In this document: positions 1-6,355 of the stretch, one piece after another
How the letters are laid out: the number at the start of each line of letters is the position of its first letter
Numbering within the stretch: the stretch's first letter is position 1
NCBI GenBank assembly: GCA_964621345.1
Contig: CAZUON010000070.1
Coordinates: 1-11,679, forward strand
DNA length: 11,679 nucleotides
Direction of reading: 5' to 3'
Source: Glaciecola sp964621345
GTDB taxonomy: Bacteria > Pseudomonadota > Gammaproteobacteria > Enterobacterales > Alteromonadaceae
The notes under the pieces: model-generated
What the model was told of the DNA's origin: nothing
The model's input: only the letters and a program-made list of their open reading frames with translations
The model's database searches: none
Position numbers and translations under genes: made by a program

Positions 1-53
1 CTGCGACCACCCGCTTAGAAGGCGGGTGCTCTATCCAGCTGAGCTACGGACGC
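1..53 (-). tRNA. tRNA-Arg (TCT), 3' part beyond the window edge
   Basis: On the minus strand the gene starts at base 53 with acceptor strand GCGTCCG. The D-arm follows (AGCTCAGCTGGATAGAGC), then anticodon stem CCCGC/GCGGG around loop CTTCTAA, which gives anticodon TCT for AGA codons. The variable region begins as GGTCGCAG, where the window ends, so the T-arm and 3' acceptor strand are missing from view. It lies 21 bp downstream of tRNA-Pro on the same strand, so the two are probably co-transcribed and processed from one precursor. In Pseudomonas-type genomes Pro/Arg/His/Leu tRNA genes sit between folD and tig, so further tRNA genes probably lie to the left (inference). Confidence 0.93.
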
Positions 54-74
54 TCTTCTACCTTAAGTAAAAAG

Positions 75-151
75 TGGTCGGTGAGATAGGATTCGAACCT
101 ACGACCCCTTGGACCCAAACCAAGTGCGCTACCAAGCTGCGCCACTCACCG
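75..151 (-). tRNA. tRNA-Pro (TGG)
   Basis: This is a complete 77-nt gene on the minus strand. Acceptor strands CGGTGAG (145-151) and CTCACCG (79-85) pair perfectly. The discriminator is A and the CCA end is encoded (75-77). The anticodon loop is TTTGGGT with anticodon TGG, closed by CTTGG/CCAAG. The T-loop GTTCGAATC is canonical. It is the first gene of the tRNA operon, reading toward tRNA-Arg. It is a substrate of the prolyl-tRNA synthetase encoded at 2635-4341. Confidence 0.96.
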
Positions 152-205
152 ACAATCGTAACGATATTAACAATTGGGTCAAGCTTTAAAAGCCTATCGC
201 TACGG

Positions 206-241
206 GGGGCGCATATTACCGAGTTGGGCTAATATCGTCAA
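206..241 (-). promoter_or_regulatory. Promoter of the tRNA-Pro/tRNA-Arg operon, stringent-type
   Basis: On the minus strand there is -35 TTGACG (236-241), a 17-bp spacer, -10 TAATAT (213-218) and then a GC-rich stretch GCGCCCCCC before the predicted start near 206. A near-consensus -35/-10 pair followed by a GC-rich discriminator is the known signature of stable-RNA promoters repressed by ppGpp/DksA. Transcription would give a leader of about 55 nt before mature tRNA-Pro. The elements are read directly; the stringent control is inferred. Confidence 0.75.
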
Positions 242-332
242 ACGTTTTTTGCGTAAAATGCAGCTTTTTTTAAGCTTGTACAAAAAGCCACCACAGGCTG
301 GTGCAATTTACAGCGCATTTGGATGTGTTAAG

Positions 333-360
333 TGAATTTCATTCAAGCTTCATATACAAT
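333..360 (+). promoter_or_regulatory. Possible folD promoter
   Basis: A -10-like TACAAT lies at 355-360. The best-spaced -35 is only TGAATT (333-338, 16-bp spacer), which is weak. If used, transcription would start near 367, about 25 nt before the folD ATG at 392. That would exclude the upstream GTG at 332 as a start. The evidence is a single good hexamer. Confidence 0.3.
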
Positions 361-391
361 CCACACACGGTCGTTTAATACAAAATCACTC

Positions 392-1261
392 ATGCGCGCA
401 CAACTTATAGATGGAAAAAAAATCGCTAAACACGTCAGGCAAATTGTAGCTTCTCACGTGGAGACCTTAGCGGAGGCTGAAAAACGCTTGCCGGGCTTAG
501 CGGTAGTATTAGTGGGTAGCAATGCTGCGTCGCAAGTATACGTCGCTAACAAAACAAAAGCCTGTGCTGAAGTCGGGTTTGTTTCAAAGGAATTTAAACT
601 TCCACCCAGTACCTCGCAAACAGAGTTGCTAGCGCTTGTCGATGATCTTAACAACGACAACGAGATAGATGGCATTTTAGTGCAATTACCCCTTCCTGCT
701 GGCCTGAATGCTGAGGAAATTCTTGAGCGCATCCACCCAAATAAGGATGTTGATGGTTTCCATCCTTATAATATTGGACGTTTAGCACAACGCATGCCTG
801 CGCTTAGACCCTGTACCCCTAAGGGTATAATGACCATGATTGAATCAACAAAAATGCCAGTAAAAGGGCTTCATGCGGTGATCGTTGGTGCATCAAATAT
901 TGTGGGGCGACCGATGGGATTAGAGCTACTGCTTGCCGGTTGCACGGTCACAACATGCCATAAGTTCACACAAGGGCTGGCTGAACATGTTAAGCGCGCC
1001 GATTTACTTGTGGTAGCCGTTGGCAAGCCACATTTTATTCCGGGCGATTGGATAAAACCTGGCGCTATTGTAATTGACGTTGGCATTAACCGATTAGACG
1101 ATGGCAGCTTAACCGGTGATGTCGAGTATGACGTTGCAAAAGAAAGAGCGGGATGGATTACACCAGTACCTGGCGGTGTAGGGCCAATGACTGTAGCAAG
1201 TCTTATCGAGAACACACTCGAGGCTTACGTTAAATACCATAGTAAGAAACGAGACGCTTAA
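392..1261 (+). CDS. folD: Bifunctional methylenetetrahydrofolate dehydrogenase / methenyltetrahydrofolate cyclohydrolase FolD
   Basis: FolD interconverts 5,10-methylene-THF and 10-formyl-THF in the cytoplasm, using NADP, and so supplies one-carbon units for purines and formyl-Met. The 289-residue product matches the E. coli enzyme (288 aa) from end to end. Visible features are the substrate-site motif with Y50 and K54 (YVANKTKAC), QLPLPAG near 110, DVDGFHPYN, the nucleotide-binding GASNIVGRP, and the C-terminal PVPGGVGPMTVA signature. An in-frame GTG at 332 would add 20 residues with no counterpart in the family, so I chose ATG 392, although no clear Shine-Dalgarno precedes it. It heads a plus-strand cluster, 3 bp ahead of the DUF1415 gene, and is divergent from the tRNA operon. 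Confidence 0.96.
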   Translation: MRAQLIDGKKIAKHVRQIVASHVETLAEAEKRLPGLAVVLVGSNAASQVYVANKTKACAEVGFVSKEFKLPPSTSQTELLALVDDLNNDNEIDGILVQLPLPAGLNAEEILERIHPNKDVDGFHPYNIGRLAQRMPALRPCTPKGIMTMIESTKMPVKGLHAVIVGASNIVGRPMGLELLLAGCTVTTCHKFTQGLAEHVKRADLLVVAVGKPHFIPGDWIKPGAIVIDVGINRLDDGSLTGDVEYDVAKERAGWITPVPGGVGPMTVASLIENTLEAYVKYHSKKRDA

Positions 1262-1264
1262 ACG

Positions 1265-1819
1265 ATGAACACCGACCACCCGCAAGAAAATATACAGCAT
1301 ATTTTAGATAAGACCTGGGCATGGCTTGATGGCGTTATTATCGAACAACAATTTTGCCCTTTTGCAAAACCGGTAAGAGAAAAAAATCAAATTCACTTAT
1401 CGATTCAACAACAAAGCGACACTGCAAGTTTGTTACGACAAGTGATTACTGAATGTGACGATTTAATGCGCCAAGACAAAATTGAAACAAGCCTTTTGAT
1501 TTACACACAGGCCTTAAGTAATTTTGATGATTACTTAGATTTTTTAGAAATGGCAAATGAACTACTTGAGAGTGCAGGCTATGAGGGTATTTTGCAATTA
1601 GCGAGCTTTCATCCACAGTATTTATTTGATGGCGCAAGTAGCAATTGCCCGAGTCATTACACGAATCGTTCGCCCTACCCTATGCTCCACATTTTAAGAG
1701 AAGACAGCATTAGCGAAGCCTTAGAGAGTTTTGCTCAGCCAGAGGGTATTCCTGAGCGCAACATTGCACATGCAAAAGCATTGGGTGAAGATTTTTTTAA
1801 ACCCTTTTTAAAAAAATAA
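1265..1819 (+). CDS. DUF1415 family protein
   Basis: This is a 184-residue cytoplasmic protein of the DUF1415 family; no signal peptide or membrane segment is visible. Conserved blocks are an N-terminal tryptophan-rich helix (TWAWLDGVI, 17-25), CPFAKP (31-36), LLIY..ALSNFDDYLDFL (77-94), ASFHPQY (113-119) and the family hallmark NRSPYPMLHILRED (134-147). The conserved Cys, His, Asn and Arg residues could form an active or metal site, but the family's biochemical role is not known to me. The ATG lies 3 bp after the folD stop with no strong Shine-Dalgarno, so translation is probably coupled to folD. A link to folate or purine metabolism is only a guess from position. Confidence 0.9.
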   Translation: MNTDHPQENIQHILDKTWAWLDGVIIEQQFCPFAKPVREKNQIHLSIQQQSDTASLLRQVITECDDLMRQDKIETSLLIYTQALSNFDDYLDFLEMANELLESAGYEGILQLASFHPQYLFDGASSNCPSHYTNRSPYPMLHILREDSISEALESFAQPEGIPERNIAHAKALGEDFFKPFLKK

Positions 1820-1847
1820 TGAGCCCAGCGTAAACAATGGACCGTTT

Positions 1848-2546
1848 GTGAATATACTTGAGCCTGTCGGCCACATTATCACGCCATTTTCTCAAAAATT
1901 TGGGATCCCGCGTCAGGGAGCGGGTTTGAGTATCGCAAAAGGCGAAGTTAAATTTAGTACGAATATCAAGGTTGCCGAGGCATGCGAGGGACTTGAGCAG
2001 TTTTCTCATCTATGGTTAGTTTTTCAGTTTCACGAAAATGCAGAAAAAGGCTGGTCTTCTAAGGTGCGACCTCCGCGTTTGGGGGGCAACGACAAGCTAG
2101 GCGTGTTCGCAACCCGTTCAAGCTTCAGACCCAACGGCATCGGCATGTCGGTGGTTAAGCTAATTAGTGTGAATAAAAATAGCATTAGCGTAGAAGGTGT
2201 AGATATGCTGTCGGGCACGCCAATTTTAGATATAAAACCCTATATTGCTTATGCCGACAGCCTGCCCGATGCCCAGTGCAGTTATGCACAGGAGTCGCCA
2301 TCTCTACCATTAAAACTTATCTACTCAACACAAGCGGATGCTCAACTTCAAATATTTGTTCAGCAATACTCCGACCTAGCAAGCTTGATTGAATTATGCC
2401 TTTGCAGTGACCCAAGGCCCGCCTACAAAAAACATAAAAATGATGAAAAACAATATCATATACGTTTGTACGATATCGATATTCACTTTACTGTTGAGCA
2501 AAATCAGGTAACCGTGCACGTGCTTGAAAAAGTTAATCCTTTATAA
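1848..2546 (+). CDS. trmO: tRNA (adenine(37)-N6)-methyltransferase TrmO (TsaA/YaeB family)
   Basis: TrmO N6-methylates t6A37 to m6t6A37 next to the anticodon of certain tRNAs, known from E. coli tRNA-Thr, using S-adenosylmethionine. The product has 232 residues (E. coli 235). The N-terminal beta-barrel carries the UPF0066 signatures: PVGHI (6-10), RPPRLGGN (74-81), GVFATRSSFRPNGIGMS (85-101) and LDIKPY (127-132) followed by YADSLPDA. The C-terminal domain carries DPRPAY and a basic stretch. The start is GTG 1848, giving MNILEPVGHI, which fits the family N-terminus. A weak GGA (1839-1841) precedes it by 6 nt, and the nearby ATG at 1837 is out of frame. It follows the DUF1415 gene by 28 bp and probably shares its transcript. 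Confidence 0.94.
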   Translation: MNILEPVGHIITPFSQKFGIPRQGAGLSIAKGEVKFSTNIKVAEACEGLEQFSHLWLVFQFHENAEKGWSSKVRPPRLGGNDKLGVFATRSSFRPNGIGMSVVKLISVNKNSISVEGVDMLSGTPILDIKPYIAYADSLPDAQCSYAQESPSLPLKLIYSTQADAQLQIFVQQYSDLASLIELCLCSDPRPAYKKHKNDEKQYHIRLYDIDIHFTVEQNQVTVHVLEKVNPL

Positions 2547-2571
2547 ATAGCATAAAAGTCAATAATTAGGC

Positions 2572-2600
2572 TTTAGTCATTGCAATTGCGCTGATAGAAT
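2572..2600 (+). promoter_or_regulatory. Likely proS promoter (extended -10)
   Basis: In the 88-bp gap between trmO and proS, TGA-TAGAAT (2592-2600) forms an extended -10 (TGn plus a hexamer with one mismatch to consensus). A poor -35, TTTAGT, lies at 2572-2577 with a 17-bp spacer. The start would be near 2607, leaving a leader of about 28 nt before ATG 2635. This suggests proS can be transcribed independently of folD-trmO. Sequence inspection only. Confidence 0.4.
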
Positions 2601-2634
2601 TTACCGATTGTCCTTTCAAAATAATAAGAAGCCC

Positions 2635-4341
2635 ATGCGCACTACAGAATATTTACTTGCGACCCAAAAAGAAACGCCTGCTGAGGCAGAAATTGTCAGT
2701 CATCAGTTGATGCTAAGAGCTGGCTTGGTAAGAAAGCTAGCATCGGGGTTATACACTTGGTTACCCACTGGCCTACGAGTATTAAATAAAGTCGCCGCTA
2801 TTGTCCGCGACGAAATGAATAAAGCCGGCGCAATTGAAATTAGCATGCCGGTGGTTCAGCCAGCTGATTTGTGGCAAGAGTCTCAGCGATGGGACGAGTA
2901 CGGCCCAGAATTACTGCGCATCAAAGACCGCCACGAAAGAGATTTTGTATTGGGGCCAACCCACGAAGAGGTGGTCACAACCTTAGTTAAAAACGAAGTC
3001 AGTAGTTACAAACAACTACCTCTTAACTTGTATCAAATTCAGACAAAGTTCCGCGACGAAGTGCGCCCTCGTTTTGGCATTATGCGCTCACGAGAATTTA
3101 TTATGAAGGATGCGTATTCTTTTCATATCGATACTGACTCTTTAGAGCAAACCTATCAGCGTATGCATCAAGCATATTGTAATATTTTTGAACGTATCGG
3201 CCTAGAATATCGTCCTGTTATTGCCGATAGCGGCTCGATTGGTGGTGCGGTTTCTCATGAGTTTCATGTGCTCGCTGATTCTGGGGAAGACGACATTGCC
3301 GTTAGTGATGGTTCAGACTACGCAGCCAATGTAGAGTTAGCTGAAGCCATATGTAGCGATGACCGGCCTGATGCCAGCAAAGAGTTACAAAAAGTAGAAA
3401 CGCCTAATGCTACTACCATCGAGCAAGTTGCTAAATTGCTAAATGCAGCGGCAACAGACTGCGTGAAAACCCTTATTGTTAACGCCGCAGAAGATGCACC
3501 GCAGCCATTTGTAGCCATTGTCCTTAGAGGCGATCATCAATTAAACGATATCAAAGCAAGTAAGCACCCTTTGGTTGCGTCTCCATTTGCACTCGCTGAT
3601 GAGGCAAAAGTGAGTGCGCATCTTGGCTGTAAGTTTGGTTCAATTGGACCGGTCAAGCTTGAACTGCCTATTTTGGTAGACCGCAGCGCAGCGACATGCA
3701 GTGACTTCGTATGCGGTGCGAATGAAGATAATTATCATTTTATTGGCGTAAATTGGGAACGAGACGTCGCTGATTTTGAAGTAGTTGATTTGCGCAATGT
3801 CGTGGCCGGAGATCAATCACCCGATGGCTCTGGAAATTTACAGATCCGCAAAGGCATTGAAGTTGGGCATATTTTTCAGCTAGGCGATAAATACTCTAAA
3901 GCAATGAGTTGCGGTGTACTGACCGAATCAGGCAAGCATCAAGTACTGCAAATGGGTTGTTATGGCATTGGCGTAACCCGCATTGTTGCAGCGGCCATTG
4001 AGCAAAATCACGATAAATACGGCATCAAATGGCCAGTCGCAATTGCGCCATTTAGCGTCGCAATAATTCCAATGAATATGCATAAATCTCACAGAATTAT
4101 GGAAACGGCATTAAAATTGTATGCAGACTTTATAGCCGCCGGCGTTGAAGTATTATTTGACGATCGCAAGGAGAGACCCGGCGTGATGTTTAATGACATG
4201 GAGTTGATTGGTATCCCGCATAGCATCGTAATTGGTGAGCGTAATTTAGATAACCAACAAGTTGAATACAAGAACCGTACGACAGCAGATAAAACGCTTA
4301 TCAATATAGATGAGGTGATTGCTTTCGTAACCAATCAGTGA
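2635..4341 (+). CDS. proS: Prolyl-tRNA synthetase (bacterial type, with editing domain)
   Basis: ProRS activates proline with ATP and charges tRNA-Pro. This 568-residue protein closely follows E. coli ProRS (572 aa). The class II core contains the TxE loop GPTHEE (107-112) and motif 2 (FRDEVRPRFG, 139-148, then RSREFIMKDAYSF). An insertion of about 180 residues (roughly 224-407) is the YbaK-like editing domain that removes Ala from tRNA-Pro; it keeps K278, the counterpart of E. coli K279. Motif 3 is MGCYGIGVTR with C442. The C-terminal anticodon-binding domain carries DDRKERPGVMF and ELIGIPH. A TTG at 2608 would add 9 residues, but ATG 2635 (MRTTEYLL) matches the family start. The stop overlaps the Shine-Dalgarno of the next gene. 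Confidence 0.97.
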   Translation: MRTTEYLLATQKETPAEAEIVSHQLMLRAGLVRKLASGLYTWLPTGLRVLNKVAAIVRDEMNKAGAIEISMPVVQPADLWQESQRWDEYGPELLRIKDRHERDFVLGPTHEEVVTTLVKNEVSSYKQLPLNLYQIQTKFRDEVRPRFGIMRSREFIMKDAYSFHIDTDSLEQTYQRMHQAYCNIFERIGLEYRPVIADSGSIGGAVSHEFHVLADSGEDDIAVSDGSDYAANVELAEAICSDDRPDASKELQKVETPNATTIEQVAKLLNAAATDCVKTLIVNAAEDAPQPFVAIVLRGDHQLNDIKASKHPLVASPFALADEAKVSAHLGCKFGSIGPVKLELPILVDRSAATCSDFVCGANEDNYHFIGVNWERDVADFEVVDLRNVVAGDQSPDGSGNLQIRKGIEVGHIFQLGDKYSKAMSCGVLTESGKHQVLQMGCYGIGVTRIVAAAIEQNHDKYGIKWPVAIAPFSVAIIPMNMHKSHRIMETALKLYADFIAAGVEVLFDDRKERPGVMFNDMELIGIPHSIVIGERNLDNQQVEYKNRTTADKTLINIDEVIAFVTNQ

Positions 4342-4343
4342 GG
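4340..4343 (+). promoter_or_regulatory. Shine-Dalgarno of the MBL-fold gene, overlapping the proS stop
   Basis: GAGG at 4340-4343 shares two bases with the proS TGA (4339-4341) and sits 6 nt before GTG 4350. It supports the GTG start and implies that translation is coupled to proS termination. Confidence 0.6.
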
Positions 4344-4349
4344 TAGTGG

Positions 4350-5189
4350 GTGCAGGTAACTTTTTATGGCGTAAGGGGCTCTATCCCCACGCCGGGCCCA
4401 GAGTATATGAAGTATGGCGGGAATACCGCCTGTGTCCATGTTGAACTCGCAGACGGCACAGACATTGTGCTTGACGCTGGCACTGGCATTCGTATGTTGG
4501 GTAAAAAATTGGCGGCCAAAAAGACACCCATTAACCTTTTGCTTTCACACAATCATTGGGATCATATCCAAGGTTTCCCCTTTTTTATTCCTATTTATCA
4601 GCCGGGTCGTGAGATTAACATTACCCCCGGCATGACCAAACTTGAACAACCTGACGCAGTTGTCAAACAAATGTCAGGTTCTTACTTTCCGGTGAGCAAA
4701 GACGTATTAGCGTCAAATATTTTGATTAAACGACTTCCTTACGACATTACCGAATGGAACTTAGGCTCTGCAGTAATAAAGCGCTACCCAATGAATCACC
4801 CCGGCGGTGGCAGTTGCTACACCATTGAAGAAGGCAACAGTAAGCTTGCCTACATCACCGATAACGAGCTTTATCCTCCTTATAAAAAAGATACTGACTT
4901 TTTGGAATTCGTTAATTTTGCGAAACATGCAGATTTATTGATTCACGATGCTCAATATGTGGTGCAAGATATGCCGGCTAAACTAGGCTGGGGTCATTCA
5001 GTAGCAGAAGAGGCGGTAAAGCTTGCCTTGGCCAGTTTTGCCAAACGCTTGGCGCTATATAGTCACGACCCAGAGCGCACCGACAAAGACATAGACGAAA
5101 TTGTTGAGCATGCCAGTGAAATTATTGAAATTGGCGGTGCTGACACAGAATGTTTTGGTGCATATGAAGGCCTACAAATCAGTATTTGA
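4350..5189 (+). CDS. MBL-fold metallohydrolase
   Basis: This is a 279-residue soluble protein of the metallo-beta-lactamase fold. It begins with MQVTFYGVRGSIPTPGPEY and YGGNTACV, typical of the subgroup often annotated as cyclic-nucleotide-phosphodiesterase-like or PhnP/ElaC-related hydrolases. Metal ligands are complete: H67, H69, D71 and H72 in SHNHWDH, H150 (MNHPGG), D171 (YITDNE) and H239 (YSHDPE), with a further conserved H216 in GWGHS. Two metal ions, probably zinc, and phosphoester hydrolysis are expected from the family; the substrate cannot be read from sequence. The start is GTG with an overlapping GAGG. It follows proS by 8 bp and is probably translated from the proS transcript, but no functional link to prolyl-tRNA synthesis is evident. 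Confidence 0.88.
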   Translation: MQVTFYGVRGSIPTPGPEYMKYGGNTACVHVELADGTDIVLDAGTGIRMLGKKLAAKKTPINLLLSHNHWDHIQGFPFFIPIYQPGREINITPGMTKLEQPDAVVKQMSGSYFPVSKDVLASNILIKRLPYDITEWNLGSAVIKRYPMNHPGGGSCYTIEEGNSKLAYITDNELYPPYKKDTDFLEFVNFAKHADLLIHDAQYVVQDMPAKLGWGHSVAEEAVKLALASFAKRLALYSHDPERTDKDIDEIVEHASEIIEIGGADTECFGAYEGLQISI

Positions 5190-5237
5190 TACAACTTTTC
5201 CATATTAACCTCTCAGCTCGGTATTGGTTTCAAAGGT

Positions 5238-5275
5238 GCAGTTTTCTGTTCCATTTTCGCGAAACTCAAAACTGC
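5238..5275. repeat. Inverted repeat with nested palindrome upstream of pldA
   Basis: GCAGTTTT (5238-5245) pairs perfectly with AAAACTGC (5268-5275). The 22-nt interval contains the perfect palindrome TTTCGCGAAA. No T-tract follows on either strand, so it does not look like a standard intrinsic terminator. It lies between the MBL gene stop and the pldA -10, so it could be an mRNA 3'-end structure or an operator. I see nothing else in the 5190-5300 part of this gap. Confidence 0.5.
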
Positions 5276-5320
5276 TGCCGTGTGCACTATTTAGCATACA
5301 AAACTATAAAATTAGATAAG

Positions 5321-5329
5321 TGTTATACT
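5321..5329 (+). promoter_or_regulatory. pldA promoter, extended -10
   Basis: TGT-TATACT is an extended -10 (TGn plus a hexamer with one mismatch to TATAAT). No convincing -35 lies 16-18 bp upstream, as is tolerated with extended -10 elements. Initiation near 5336 would give a leader of about 20 nt that holds the GGA-containing ribosome site before ATG 5357. Confidence 0.5.
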
Positions 5330-5356
5330 AACGCTTTATGTCTACATGGATGAAAC

Positions 5357-6322
5357 ATGCTTAAGAAATTAGCAACAACTACGTATATTCTTTCTACGTT
5401 ATCTGCCAGTTTTTCTGTTTTTGCGCAAAGCCAAGAAGAGCCCAGCACTCTAGAACAAGTAAAGGAAGTGGTAAGTAAAACCATAGAAGAAAACGTTGAT
5501 ACCAGCTCAGATACCAAGTCCATTTTGGACGACAAAGAGAAAGGCGATTCAAACGCCAACAGAAACCCTTTTGCCATTACCCAACATCGTTTTAATTATT
5601 TATTGCCAGTAAGTTACGCCGATACGCCCAATACCATTACACTCGATGGTTTAAACGACGACAATATCGACCGCTTTGAAGCCAAATTTCAGGTCAGCGT
5701 GCAGCTGCCCCTTTATTTACAAGAGCAAGAAAATAACGGACTATTCTTTGGCTTTACCACAACCTCATTTTGGCAGGTTTATAACTCTGATATTTCAAAG
5801 CCCTTTCGGGAAACAAATTATGAGCCCGAAGTTTTTTACCAGTGGTCTCCTGATTGGGACGTATTTGGATTAAAGTTTAATGGCGCGCAAATTGGGTTCA
5901 ATCACATGTCCAACGGGCAAGATGGATTAAAATCACGCTCGTGGAACCGTATTATCGCTACCGCATTGTTTAGTAACGAAGATGCCGCATATTATTTAAA
6001 GACCTGGTACCGCCTGCCCGAAGACGAAAAAATAGATGAGTTCGATGCCACCGGTGATGACAACCCTGACATCCTAGATTATTACGGGAGAGTAGAGTTT
6101 GGATTTGCCTATAAACTAGGGGAAGTAGACCTGTATGCCCGTATTCGGAACAATCTTTCTTTTGATGATAATCGCAGCGGCGTCGAGTTAAACTTTACTT
6201 ATCCAATTGACGAACGCTACGACGTATTACTGCAATATTTTAATGGCTATGGCGATTCACTGATTGACTACAATCGCCATATTCAGCGCGTTAGTTTAGG
6301 CGTGATGTTGCGATTTATTTAA
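5357..6322 (+). CDS. pldA: Outer membrane phospholipase A (OMPLA)
   Basis: OMPLA is a calcium-dependent phospholipase A1/A2 in a 12-stranded outer-membrane barrel; dimerisation activates it when phospholipid reaches the outer leaflet. The 321-residue precursor has a signal peptide (MLKKLA plus a hydrophobic run, likely cut after VFA at 23). An acidic, low-complexity stretch of about 50 residues then precedes the barrel, which starts near NPFAITQHRFNYLLP (70-84). The catalytic triad is intact: H183 and S185 in GFNHMSNG and N197 in SRSWNR. S193 corresponds to calcium ligand S152 of E. coli, while the R147 position is Q188. DNPDI and YGDSLIDYN are family blocks, and the C-terminus MLRFI provides the barrel-assembly signal. 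It has its own promoter and converges on guaA. Confidence 0.94.
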   Translation: MLKKLATTTYILSTLSASFSVFAQSQEEPSTLEQVKEVVSKTIEENVDTSSDTKSILDDKEKGDSNANRNPFAITQHRFNYLLPVSYADTPNTITLDGLNDDNIDRFEAKFQVSVQLPLYLQEQENNGLFFGFTTTSFWQVYNSDISKPFRETNYEPEVFYQWSPDWDVFGLKFNGAQIGFNHMSNGQDGLKSRSWNRIIATALFSNEDAAYYLKTWYRLPEDEKIDEFDATGDDNPDILDYYGRVEFGFAYKLGEVDLYARIRNNLSFDDNRSGVELNFTYPIDERYDVLLQYFNGYGDSLIDYNRHIQRVSLGVMLRFI

Positions 6323-6330
6323 ATCGCAAC
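6307..6330. terminator. Perfect hairpin between convergent pldA and guaA
   Basis: GTTGCGATTT and AAATCGCAAC form a perfect 10-bp stem around a 4-nt ATTT loop, and the pldA stop (6320-6322) lies inside it. It sits between two convergent genes, where a bidirectional terminator is expected. Neither strand has the usual T-tract after the stem, so intrinsic termination is doubtful; it may protect the mRNA 3' end. The repeat is certain, the function is not. Confidence 0.4.
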
Positions 6331-6355
6331 TATTGCCTGACAACACTGACCTAAA

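Noticed and set aside
1..151. tRNA cluster as the insertion site of a genomic island
   Set aside because: The neighbouring DNA is ordinary core genes (folD onward); no integrase or duplicated tRNA 3' end is seen. The accessory DNA is at the opposite end of the window.
152..190. Alternative tRNA promoter TTGACC with TACGAT closer to tRNA-Pro
   Set aside because: Its start would fall inside the mature tRNA, whereas the upstream TTGACG/TAATAT pair has ideal spacing and leaves a normal leader.
332..391. GTG at 332 as the folD start, adding 20 residues
   Set aside because: The extra residues have no counterpart in FolD, while ATG 392 gives the family N-terminus and a length of 289, one residue from E. 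coli.
871..1215. 114-codon minus-strand frame within folD
   Set aside because: It is antisense to the conserved FolD Rossmann domain, and its composition reflects the complement of folD codons.
2608..2634. TTG at 2608 as the proS start
   Set aside because: MRTTEYLL at 2635 matches the conserved ProRS start; the extension is unsupported and would begin at or before the predicted transcription start.
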